Of a DNA stretch of 64,000 nt, positions 1 to 9,758 are shown in pieces; the stretch's first letter is position 1; the number at the start of each line of letters is the position of its first letter. The stretch is from assembly GCA_022036555.1 (NCBI GenBank), contig CM039119.1:45387318-45451317 (forward strand), given 5' to 3'. A program made the translations under genes and the position numbers. The notes below the pieces were generated by a model, which saw only the letters and a program-made list of their open reading frames with translations, was not told where the DNA came from and made no database searches. Source of the stretch: Microstegium vimineum. Its lineage: Eukaryota > Streptophyta > Magnoliopsida > Poales > Poaceae.

Positions 1-1244
1 ACCGTGTCGATGATGCCGTCCATCGTGCCCGTCGCCGCCTGCATCTGCTCCGGGTCCCGGCTGATCAAGAACTCGTCGGCGCCGAGGTTCTCAATGGCCT
101 CCTGGCGCTTGCTCGCGGACGTGCTGATGACGGTGACCTTCATCCCGAACGCCTTGCCGAACTTAACGGCGACGTGGCCGAGGCCGCCGAGCCCGACGAC
201 GCCGAGGTGCTTGCCGGGCTCGTTGAGACCGTGGCGCATCATGGGGCTGTACACGGTGACGCCGGCGCAGAGCAGCGGCGCGGTGCGGTCCAGTGGCAGG
301 CCGTCCGGGATGCGGACCACGTAGTGCTCGTGCACCACGATGACGTCGGAGAAGCCCCCCTTGGTTGGCTCGCCGCCGTGCGCATGGTCCACGCCGTTGG
401 AGGTCTGAACGACCCCGGCGCAGTAGTTCTCGTTCCCCTTCCCGCAGCTGTCGCAGGAGCGGCAGGAGCCGACGAAGTAGCCCACGCCCACCGTGTCGCC
501 GGCCTTGAACCTCGTCACGCCGCCGCCGACGCCGGTCACCACGCCGACGATCTCGTGCCTGCGCACCAACCAACGGATCGTCAACGGCCAGTAAATTCTT
601 GAATCCTAGTCCTACCACTCTAGAATTCGGCGGGCGGCGGATTCGATTATTACCCGGGGACGACAGGGTACATGGCGTTTCCCCAGTCGTTCTTGATGAT
701 GTGGAGGTCGGTGTGGCAGATCCCGCAGTAGAGCACCTTGATCGTGACATCGTCGTCTTTAGGATCCCTGATGAAATTGGAACCAGCGAAAATGGATCCA
801 GTGAGCTGAGGTAAGTAGTTCGTTCTGCAAGGAAGAACTCTGAACTTTCGGTAGGCCACGAAACATAGGTTCATCAGCCGGTACCAAACTCAGCGCTCTA
901 GCTGAAAGTTCACCCAATTCTATACGCGTAATGAATTTTATTCTCTCACTTTTCTTTCCAGATTTATTTTTTTAAAAAAAAAACAAGAAGTAGCGTAGAT
1001 TTAGAAATCTGAAACTGTGTAGAGAAGGTAAGATTTACTAGACATCTTCCAGGAGCTGCAATTCATAGGAGATATATATATATATATATATATGGTAGAA
1101 CAGAAACGCGCAGGAGCAAAGCAGAGTGCTCAACGGCAGTGACAGATGTTCCTACCTTCTGGAGAAGTTGTAGGGGGAGAGGACGCCGGTGCCGTCCCTG
1201 GCCGCCCATCCGAACGCTGCCTGGCCGCCGCCTCGCTCCTCCAT
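1..1244 (-). CDS. Cinnamyl alcohol dehydrogenase (CAD/mannitol-DH type), 5' three exons, partial
   Basis: Zinc-dependent NADP(H) medium-chain dehydrogenase of the CAD/ELI3 family, which reduces hydroxycinnamaldehydes to monolignols in the cytosol. Exons on the minus strand: 1244-1156 (ATG at 1244), 767-654, and 558 running off the window at 1. Introns have GT-AG borders (donors at 1155 and 653, acceptors ending at 768 and 559) and the phases join in frame. The catalytic zinc site shows as GICHTDLH in exon 2 and as the HEIVG that follows the spliced glycine. The structural zinc loop (CRSCDSCGKGNENYC) and the NADP-binding GLGGLGH are in exon 3. The N-terminal VLSPYNFSRR is typical of the family. 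The start is the first Met preceding the conserved GQAAFGWAARDGTGVLSP block. About 220 residues are visible, with no stop or frameshift; the C-terminal part lies outside the window. It could be a mannitol-dehydrogenase-like paralogue rather than the main lignin CAD. Confidence 0.92.
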
Positions 1245-1585
1245 CGCCACCTGCTCTCGCTTCTCCACGGACGCCCTCGCTGGCCGCGGCAAACGCAGAG
1301 CTCTCGAGGGTAAGACTGCACTAACTCCGACTCCGAGAGTGGGAGCAGGAGCACCTGCTCCGGGGGAGAAGGACGGGTGAAGAAATGGAGCACGACAATG
1401 ATATGACATAACTGCTGCTCCCTGAGAGACTCGTGGAGGGTTGAGGGGCCAACGTGGCAATGTATCAGGACTTTCATGCGTCAAACTCTGATAAGGATAA
1501 GGATAGGCACCTAGTTTCTTTGTTTCAGAAACGTGATGTGGAGAGGTTTATGCGAAGAGTTAAGCGAGGGCAGACAAGAAATTCT
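1245..1585. other. CAD 5' flanking region
   Basis: Upstream of the CAD start codon on the minus strand; GC-rich close to the gene. Open frames here run into exon 1 without a better upstream start. I see no clear TATA box that I can place with confidence. The block is repeated upstream of the CAD pseudocopy. Confidence 0.4.
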
Positions 1586-1845
1586 GAAGCTTTAGGGTGC
1601 GTTTGGCCGATTCTCAAAAGAATCGGTAGAATAAGCCAAACAACACACAGGTGAAATGTTTTTGTAAGAAACGATTCTGGATAATTTTTATTTTTGTTTA
1701 GGATCGTGAATCACCTAAAAGCATGCTTTCGTAGTGATTCTGATTCTGTAGCCAAACGATCTAGTGATTCTGATTCTCCATCTAAAATACTTTTTCAGAA
1801 AATCTGAATTTGAAACATTTCTACGAAAATCTATACTACTAAAAT
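1586..1845. mobile_element. MITE-like insertion, 'gattct' family
   Basis: Begins 'gggtgcgtttggccgattct' and is rich in 'agaatc/gattct', like the elements at 55.8-56.1 and 56.95-57.2 kb. It interrupts sequence that is continuous in the other duplicate (near 6690), which supports insertion after the duplication. No clean target duplication was found and the right end is uncertain. Confidence 0.45.
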
Positions 1846-2682
1846 ATTAAACTTCTTCTAGTGAGGTGGGCTTCTCCTAGTGTTTTGGTAGTTAAAAATT
1901 TAATACAAACTTTCTCTACTAAATATCTCCTAGTGAAATTCTCATATGCTATGATTAGTGGTAATGTTTTACTACTACTTAAAATACTAGAAGAACTCCA
2001 CTATTTTGATAGTGCTAGACCCCTACTGAACGGTCCATTTTTCTTGTTGTATTATATATGCTCCTCATGGTTGAAACTTTGAGCCTAAAAGCTTACTGTA
2101 TCTTTTATCTATATATATTCTATGTGGATATAAAGGGCATAGTTTATATATTTTATCTTAGAAAAGCCTTGACTCTCTAAAAACGATCATGGCATCCAGG
2201 GACGCAACAGATTTATCCAAATTCCGTTGATGACAAAAAACTGAACCGGTAGACTGAATTAGTAAAAAAAAAAAGAACTGAATTTCAATAAATGTAGACT
2301 AAAACTTGGATAGTGAAATACTCCACTTCTGGTCCTAGGACTCCGCTGTCAACATAGGGCTCACGTACATGCCAAAGCAAGAGCAACCAAAAGCATGTGT
2401 CGGCTGTATCCTCGTGTCGTGATTTGTGAGCTGTAATTCATGGCTTGATATTTTCTGCCGTTGTTTGGCTCTCCTGCGCTGAAAGCTGCATCTGATATTT
2501 GGGACCGAGCGAACCGGATTCAAAGTGTCCATGTCACGCCTCCCCTCAAGATTTTGGTTGCGGGAGCGGGACCTGACGAGATGATCCAGAGGCACTATTG
2601 ACTATTGGTAGTAAGGACTGTGTATATGTTTTTTTTCCTATGTACTTGGATTATGCACGTATACTGCAAATAAAAAAACACA

Positions 2683-2918
2683 TCACTTCCTTCATCCTAA
2701 TTTATAAAACATCCTAAAAATTTAGAGAACTATCTTAAATTTGACCAAACTTATATAACAATATAATAACATTTATAATATCAACTAAGTATCATTAGAT
2801 TTGTTATTAATTATATTTTTATAGTATGCCTATTTGACATCATATTATTAGTCAAACTTAAAATACTTTGACTCTTTAAGATTTTTGAAATATCTTATAA
2901 TTTAGGATGGAGTGAGTA
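2683..2918. mobile_element. Stowaway-like MITE
   Basis: AT-rich, about 236 bp, with degenerate Stowaway ends ('cttccttcatcctaat' on the left, 'ggatggagtgagta' on the right) and internal 'tttgaccaaac'/'agtcaaactt' arms. A second copy, split by a later insertion, lies at 7268-8138 as part of the segmental duplication. Confidence 0.65.
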
Positions 2919-3225
2919 CCATATTAATTATAGGAGTAGTTTACGCATATGTTGCATGCGTGCTTTGGAAGCTCCTGGCACATGATTTTTCTCTATGACA
3001 ATATCTTTTAACTATATTTATAATATTTATATTTATTACTATATATTGATTTATCCACTATAATTTATTAGACAAAGTGATGTAATTTAAAGATAATATA
3101 ACTTTTATTTATATGGATTACAGACTTAGAGAACTATATGTCAAATTGTTCAGGAAAACATAAAGATTATTTATACGAATAATATATATCTAATTGTTCA
3201 CAAATGTCGCCAACTTCTCGACCAG
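2919..3225. other. AT-rich intergenic stretch
   Basis: No coding signal, repeat ends or RNA gene that I can support. Confidence 0.4.
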
Positions 3226-3595
3226 GGGGGTGTTTGGAACCTTAGCAAATTGACAAATTGGTAAAAGAGTAAAAGAATTGTTATTTTTTTGGCAAATGAA
3301 TCCAAACATACAAGGTAAAAAATAGCAAAAGAGCAAAGAATTGTCATTTGTCATTTGCTACTTTGGACTGGCAAATAATGGCAAATAGAAAATCCTCCCA
3401 GTCATACCCCTCCCTCCTATGCATGACATATGAATGACAATGCAATTATTAGAGGTAGAATTGTCTTTGTATGAGTCATTTGTCATTTGCTATTTACCAA
3501 GGGATCCAAACACTAGAAATTGACAAAAGATTTAATAACTTTATTTATCATTTATCATTTGTCATTTGCTAAAGGATCCAAACAAACATGCCCCC
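3226..3595. mobile_element. hAT-like MITE
   Basis: About 370 bp with inverted ends: left 'gggggtgtttggaacc', right 'ggatccaaacaaacatgccccc' read in reverse complement. The interior repeats 'catttgtcatttgcta' and its complement. No exact 8-bp target duplication was found, so an older copy is likely. Confidence 0.65.
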
Positions 3596-4521
3596 AGATT
3601 GTCCGCTGGAGCAGCAGCAACTGTGATGGCAAGTGCCGTCCGGGTCTGCGCTGCCCAACTGCTTATAGCAGATTTGGGATCCGATTAGGCCGATCACTCT
3701 GCCCAGCCGGCTTGGGCCCCTTCTGGTTATTAGAGGATCATAGTCGGTTGAAGGATCCAGCACTTAATCCTCAAAAACATATCCATAAACCTCCTTTTAG
3801 TTGCCTTCTAGGTGGTCGTGCTGGTTCTATGACACCCTCCGCGTACTCCTCCCCGACGTGTCTTCTTGGGAGAAGTTCGGAAGTCTATGGAGCGAAAAAC
3901 AGGTTCGAAATTGGCCTAACCAGTATTTGGATCGGTTTAGTCGACCCCGATGCGTTCTTGATGCAGCGAGAGGGTTGTTTGCAACCCATTGGGCACGCTA
4001 GCCCTTGTTGGTGGGTGGTTTGGAACCCATCCAATGTCAACACGTTCACATCGATACCGAAGGAGATTGTATCTGACACAAACACACGAAAAAGCATGAG
4101 CAAAGATCAGAAATTGGTTTTACTATTACCGAATAGATGATTGCTTGACTGTCTTCTAGGTGTAGTAGAGAAGAGAATAAATTACCGAGGCAATAAAATA
4201 ATATAAAAACCAAACCTCACATATATAGACACATTCCATTAATGTTACATATATAACAAATTTATTTTAAAAAATTGTGTGGGTATTCTTCTAGTATTTT
4301 TTTTTTATACTCGTACACCAAACTATTACAACCACAAAGCCCACAAATTCAATTGGGCGGTCGTTCATCCAACCCAGCGAACGACTATGGACTGTGGCTC
4401 CCCTGTCCTCTGCCTCGCTCGCTAACGTCAGCACTCATATAGGCGAGAAAAAAAAAAGAAAAAAACATTTATTTCAAAATGCTATAAGTTTCAAAATGCT
4501 CGCGTCTAGCAAATCATTTGC
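3596..4521. other. Unassigned spacer between CAD duplicates
   Basis: A 206-codon open frame (3520-4140, plus strand) lies here, but its translation resembles no family I know and it begins inside the MITE. Codon use does not look like the flanking genes. I treat it as a chance or relic ORF. Confidence 0.35.
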
Positions 4522-4546
4522 AACATTCGGCGGCGAGTTCGATTAC

Positions 4547-5110
4547 CTCGGGACGACAGGGTACATATCGTCTCCCAGTCGTTCTTAATGACGTGGAGGT
4601 CGGTGTGGCAGATCCCGCGGTAGAGCACCTTGATCGTGACATCATCGTCTTTAGGAGCCCTGGAAATGGAACCAGCGAAACGGATTCCATGAACTGAGCT
4701 AAGTAACTCTGCAAGGAAGAGCTCTGAAACTATTACTCGCACATATAACGATACCAACTTCACCTTCTCTGAGCTATACCAAGTTCAGCAAAGTAGAAAG
4801 AAAGGGGCAGCTCTTCCTGAAAGTTCACCCAATACTATACGTCGTAGCGTCTCTCTTTGCTTTCCGGCTTTAACTTAGAAAAATATTCTATGCTTGGTAA
4901 GCCTCTGACCAAGAAGTAACCTTAATTTAGAAATCTGAAACTGTGTAGAGAAGGTAAGATTTATTAGACATCTACCGGAGGATATTGCAGAACAAAATGA
5001 AGCACGCACGGGCAAAGCAGATTGCTCAACGACAGTAACACATATTCCTACCTTTGTATGGGGAGAGGACGCCGGTGTCGTCCCTGGCCGCCTTGGCCCT
5101 CCATCATCAT
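4547..5110 (-). pseudogene. Truncated CAD pseudogene (exons 1 and 2 only)
   Basis: Exon 1-like sequence at 5110-5052 still has an ATG run, the VLSPY end and a GT donor, but it is 30-36 bases shorter than the functional exon and out of frame. Exon 2-like sequence at 4659-4547 keeps both splice borders and the GICHTDLH zinc motif. It is 113 rather than 114 bases: one base is lost after KNDW, breaking the frame. A Cys-to-Arg change (VLYRGICH) precedes the motif. There is no exon 3 below 4547. It cannot make a working enzyme; a short transcript is possible because promoter-proximal sequence was copied too. Confidence 0.85.
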
Positions 5111-5506
5111 CTGCTCACGCTTCTCCACGGACGCCCTTGGTGGCCGCGGCAACTGCAGAGCTCTCGAGGGTAACCCTACTAACTCCGAGCGAGGGAGCAG
5201 GAGCACCAGCTCCGGGGAGAAGGGGCGGGTGGAGAAATGGACCGTGGACAACCAGGGCGCGACAATGACAGGACGTAACTGACTAACTGCTGCTCATGAG
5301 GTCTGTCTTAGTCGCGAGTTTCATTTCCTAGTTTTTAAGACTATCACGTTAGCTATTCATAAATGTATCGTCATAAACTAAATGTAGTTGTAATATATTA
5401 TATCTTATGCTGACAAATAACATGTAAAATAAAATATACTGATTAATTCAATATTTATGAGTTCATACACATATATTAAAACGACTACATATAACTTAAA
5501 CGGATT

Positions 5507-5834
5507 AGAACATCTTCAATAGTTTGCTATCTTAACTTGACATCCATTTATTATTGGTAAAACAAGAAAAATTAATCCTCAATAATTTGACAAAATAACT
5601 TGACATTAATAACAACTTGACAAATATGCCAACCGGAGGCAGCTTGACATCATCTCTCTTCTCCTACCGCCGCCTCTTCTCCCGAGAAAAAAGACTTGTG
5701 TCTTTTTTTCATTTTACCAAGTCTAAAATAACAAACTATTGGAGATGAACTGTTTTTTTCTTGGCATATTGTTTTGAAAGTTGGTAAAACACAAGATTTG
5801 TCAAATATAATATAGCAAACTCTCGGAGATGATA
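5507..5834. mobile_element. MITE with 'catctccgagagtttgcta'-type ends
   Basis: Inverted ends: 'aacatcttcaatagtttgct' on the left and, in reverse complement on the right, 'atcatctccgagagtttgct'. The interior contains 'cttgacat', 'cttggcat' and matching arms. Absent from copy A of the duplication at the equivalent place, so inserted later. Confidence 0.6.
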
Positions 5835-5849
5835 TCTCAAACTCAAAAA

Positions 5850-6250
5850 TCATCATTCACCTTCATGTATGAGTTTGTTTTCACACTAGACATACCAAGC
5901 TTTCACACTATAAATATCTGCAATAATGCAGCAGCAGAAACCGAAAGCCTAGAAAACAAATTGGAGTTGGAGGTTGGATTTGGTGCAAGAAAAGGAAGGG
6001 GAAATCTGCGCGCAATGCACGCATCACGTATGGGATCCCACCATGCGGACAAAATGAAACTCCACGCTATCAACAGGGTTCCATCTATGTTTCATCACCT
6101 AGGTACTCGTGCGGGTTGTGTTTTATCCCGATAAAACTCTTCTTCTCTCTCTTCATCAATATATTATGAACTCAACTAATTTACTTATGTGTCACCCTAT
6201 TAAATGATAATGAAACTCCGTTAAAACTCTCATTGAGACTGGTCAGAGAG
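5850..6250. other. Unassigned, probably dispersed repeat
   Basis: Contains the 'gaaactcc...ctcattgagactgg' arrangement often seen at grass MITE ends, but I could not pair both ends. No gene is supported. Confidence 0.3.
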
Positions 6251-6342
6251 ACACATGGAGAGTTGAGAGGCCAATGTGGCAATGTATCATGATTTTCATG
6301 CGTTAAACCCTGAAAGGATAGGGATTTAGTTTCTTTGTTTTA

Positions 6343-6625
6343 GGTTCTATTTAGATCTACCTAAGCTAAACTTTAGCCAGCTAATTGGCCTAAGGTTTAG
6401 CTGTGGCTGTTTGAATTCTCTAGCTAATTGGTGTTTATTTTATCATGTTGTCCTTGCTTTTGTTAAGCCCGATAAAGATAGTGGCAAATTCGTCTTTAGC
6501 TTGGTTGGAATAGCTAAAGGGTAAGTGAGTATTTTGGTCTCTATCTAGCTAAAGTCTAGATAAGTTTTAGCTATCCCTTCAGATTCCCAGTAGCTAAACC
6601 TTTACCTCATGGATTCAAACAGGAC
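6343..6625. mobile_element. MITE-like element with 'ttagctaat' interior
   Basis: Starts 'ggttctatttagatctacc' and ends 'ggattcaaacaggaca', imperfect inverted ends. The interior is rich in 'tagctaa/ttagcta'. It interrupts a block (6240-6335 then 6626-6700) that is contiguous in copy A around 1525. Confidence 0.6.
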
Positions 6626-7267
6626 ATCAGAAAGACGATGCGGCGAGGTTCTTTATGCAAAGAGAAGACAAGTTGAAAGCAAGGGTACACAAGTAATTTT
6701 GAAGCTTAGTCTTTTAATTTTTATTCCTTGAGCTCTATGTTTCTCGTTGTTTTATGCTCTTCAGTTTTCAAACTTTGGTTTAAAAAAAGCTCGTGTACTT
6801 TTGGCTACATACATTCTATATATGGATATAGAGACCGGAATTTTTATCTTTTATCTAAACAACATTATGAGTGGCATCTAGGAAATTATAGTGTGGTTGC
6901 AAAGGAAAAGAAAAAGAAAAACAAAAGGAGTGAAGTAAAGCTATATATGGATAAGTGAGGGGTATCCTAACAAGATAGGGCCCACACACATGCCATTATG
7001 CCAAAGCAAGAGCAACCAAAAGTGTCCGCATAGTGATTCTGCTATACTCGTTTTTTCTCCGAAGGTGCTGTATGCTCGTGTCATGATTTGTGAACTGTAA
7101 TTCACGACTTGATATTTCTGATGCTGTGTGTCTCTCCTCGCCGAAAGCTGCATGTAATGTTTGGGACCGAGAGCGACTCGGATTCAAACTGTCCTGTCAC
7201 GCCTCATGATTTTGGTCGCGGTAGCGCGCGATGCCAGACAAGCCCTGATCGAGATGCACTATTGGCG

Positions 7268-8138
7268 TTCACTCCAAATTATAAGTCATTTTAAAAAAAC
7301 GTGGAGAATCAAAACGTTTTAAGTTTTAACAAATTTATATGATAATATATAATATTTATAATGTTAATTAAGCATTATTAGTTTTTTCATCAATTATATC
7401 TTTATAGTATCCATTTGATAGCATAAGAGCGCTCATTAAATGTGAGCTAATCACGGGCTATTACGGGTTAATGAACTCTAACTATTAATTAGCCCTCGTT
7501 AATTCTTGTTAGCTCTAAATTAACCAACATTTAGGCTTTCTAATTGTTTTTTTATTATTTTTACGACGAAAGAAGAATTATATTATATGAAACCTGGGTA
7601 CATCAATATATTACAAGCACTTTGCAATACGAGATAGTACTCACGCTGTGAATAGCACAAATCAAATTCTAACTTGTTAATCGCTTTGCAGTGTAGATGA
7701 CCGCACAGGCAAACACTCAGCAAATGGCATGAGAACAACTGCCCAACGAACGACGACCAACATTCCTGTAGGTGGAATTGAGGATCTTTTTCTTATTGCT
7801 GGTGTCTTCCTTCTTCTTTCTGCCACCGAAGAATAAGGAAGACTGATCTGAAGGATATTCTCCTTAGTCTTTTATCGTGGCCAGATCTAACCATAACAAA
7901 ACGAAGAAAAGACCGGAGAAAATTATTCCATGATGGCGACATCATCTCCGCCTTGATGCCGCCGTCCGGAAATAAAGATAGTCTCTTGTCAGAATAAAAA
8001 AAACATGGGTTAATCATTGACTCTTGAATCAAACATTCTAAATAAATCTTTATATTTCTCTATAATTTTAGTTAAGCTTGAGATAAATTGACTCTTTAAG
8101 AATTTTTTAAATGATTTTTTTTTTGGAATGAAGGGAGT
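7268..8138. mobile_element. Stowaway-like MITE split by a nested insertion
   Basis: The left part (7268-7425) and right part (about 8046-8138, ending 'ggaatgaagggagta') together match the intact MITE at 2683-2918. About 620 bases are inserted between them, including a LINE 3' end. Confidence 0.6.
7553..7998 (-). mobile_element. 5'-truncated LINE 3' end
   Basis: Read on the minus strand, it ends 'ttcttctttcgtcgtaaaaa', an A-rich tail typical of non-LTR retrotransposons. It is about 85-90% alike by eye to 56,460-56,896 on the plus strand. Only the 3' part is present, as expected for incomplete reverse transcription. No reverse-transcriptase motif remains. A target duplication was not found. 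Confidence 0.65.
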
Positions 8139-8397
8139 ATATGTTTTTTTTTCTTTTATGTTCCTAATTGTTGGTCAAATGATTCCGCTGGAAATCCAAC
8201 GTAGTTTCAGCTTCCGAAACCAATTTAACAGCATTTTTTTAAGTATTCACTTTTTAAATGCAGCGTATTAGAATCATCCTCCAGTTTGGAGGATCAAATC
8301 TTACACCCAGTTATTCAGGAACACCGTCGACCCAAATCATGCCAAGATCTTCAATATCAATAGGAAATTAGGGACATAAATACTACGGCTGGACCCA

Positions 8398-9177
8398 CAC
8401 TATTACACAAGCAATTCAGTGTCGGTTCAAAAACGGGTTTTGAACTGACACAATTAAAAAGCAGTGATGAGGTGATCACATCATTGTCGGTTATGCCAAA
8501 CCGACAGTGATGATCCACATCACTGCCGGTTCGTTACGAACCGACAGTGATGCATCTCCAGAAAAAATCGTTTTTTAAAAATAGAAAAAAATATATTCAA
8601 ATTTTGAAAAAAAATTCGGTTTTAGTTCACCTCATTCTATACTAAATCGAGTGTAAATTGATTGTTTGAGCCACTAAACGAATTCAAATGAAAAAGTTGG
8701 AAACTACAAAGTTTCATAACTTTTCGAGAACTACAACTTTCATGTAGCAAGTTTTTCCATCCGAGGTCGTTTACAAAATTTTGAATTTCAAATTTGACAC
8801 ATTCGAACATATTTTTCGATGATAATATGATTTCAAATGAAAAAGTTGTCAACTACAAAGTTTCATAACTTTTCGAGATCTACAACTTTCATGTAGAAAG
8901 TTTTTCCATCCAAAGTCGTTTACAAAATAAAAAAAATCAGTGTTCACGTGCATCACTGTCGGTTCCAGCCACGAACCGGCAGTGTCACTGCTAGTTCGTC
9001 ACTAAAACCGACAGTGAAAGTGTCCATGTTATCACTGCTGGTTCCAGCCACGAACCGGATTTTTCCAGCCACAAACCGGCAGTGATGAGAGGTTCTGCCA
9101 CGAACCGGCAGTGAAGGTTTATCACTGTTGGCCCAAACAAAACCGCAGTGATGGGCTAGACAGCCATTCTCTGCGTG
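8398..9177. mobile_element. Non-autonomous CACTA element
   Basis: Starts CACTATTAC and ends 'ttctctgcgtg', a decayed inverted terminus. Subterminal regions carry many copies of 'cactgccggttcgt' and the complement 'acgaaccgacagtgatg', the transposase-binding type repeats of panicoid CACTA elements. The interior holds a direct duplication of about 100 bp ('gaaaaagttg...ctacaactttcatgta', near 8677-8790 and 8833-8930). No coding capacity. Confidence 0.75.
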
Positions 9178-9758
9178 AGTTCCGATTGATTCATCTATTG
9201 AGCCAGTAGAATATGGGACATGCTACTCAGTGCCCACTCTTGGTCGCACTGTCTGATGAACTTATATATAGCCTGATTGTAGCGTCTTGCAGCTGAAATG
9301 AAATCGTTTGTTGTAAAGAAACAGATTAAAATCAATTGGATAAGTCTAGCAAATACTTGTCCTGGAAACATTTCGCATAACTGAAGATACAAGTACTACG
9401 CTCTTGCCAATCTCAGTGTAGATTAAATAAAGTATATATTATATATTGGCTGCCAAGGATACGCTGGATAGTAGACATCTCAGCAGAATATAAACTACAG
9501 TACTACACAAACCGTAACCTCATAGCCTATTTCTTGAAGACCAAAGAAAGCCATAATTTCTTGCTGACAGCGACATTTTGCTTAGTCGTCTATTTCCTCC
9601 ACCTTTGCTTCGACATTGTCTCCCTTCCCAATGGAGGGACCCCTCGTTTGCTTCCTATACTAAGTAAATAACGACAGTAATTTAGAAACTGCATATTTAT
9701 TATCATTATTGAGACCTAAACCGTGCGTGCCTGTTGAAAGTCTTCGTACCTTTCGGAA
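9178..9758. other. Downstream flank of the 9.8-13.1 kb gene
   Basis: Expected 3' UTR/intergenic DNA of the minus-strand gene that stops at 9759. No ORF or repeat end that I can support. Confidence 0.35.

Larger units (their letters stand above)
625..2920. repeat. Tandem segmental duplication, copy A (functional CAD side)
   Basis: From CAD intron 2 (about 625) through exons 2 and 1 and far upstream, this segment matches 4522-8138 in the same orientation. Matched blocks include exon 2 (654-767 with 4547-4659), exon 1 (1156-1244 with 5052-5110), 900-1080 with 4810-4990, 1425-1525 with 6240-6335, 2050-2200 with 6720-6890, 2360-2540 with 7000-7200, and the terminal Stowaway-like MITE. Copy A has its own insertion at about 1586-1845. 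The matching is by eye and the end points are approximate. Confidence 0.8.
4522..8138. repeat. Tandem segmental duplication, copy B (CAD pseudocopy side)
   Basis: Diverged copy of 625-2920. It is longer because of private insertions: a MITE at about 5507-5834, unassigned sequence at 5850-6240, a MITE at 6343-6625 and a LINE-containing block at about 7425-8045. The left break lies within CAD intron 2, so exon 3 was never included. Confidence 0.75.

Noticed and set aside
163..750. Long frames overlapping the CAD exons, both strands
   Set aside because: Frame shadows of GC-rich CAD exons 2-3; the true frame has all the dehydrogenase motifs.
3520..4140. 206-codon plus-strand ORF
   Set aside because: Begins inside a MITE, has no recognisable domain and no promoter or splice support.
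8398..9177. CRISPR-like appearance of regularly spaced 'ccgacagtgatg' repeats
   Set aside because: Repeats are on both strands, spacing is irregular and the DNA is plant; they are CACTA subterminal repeats.
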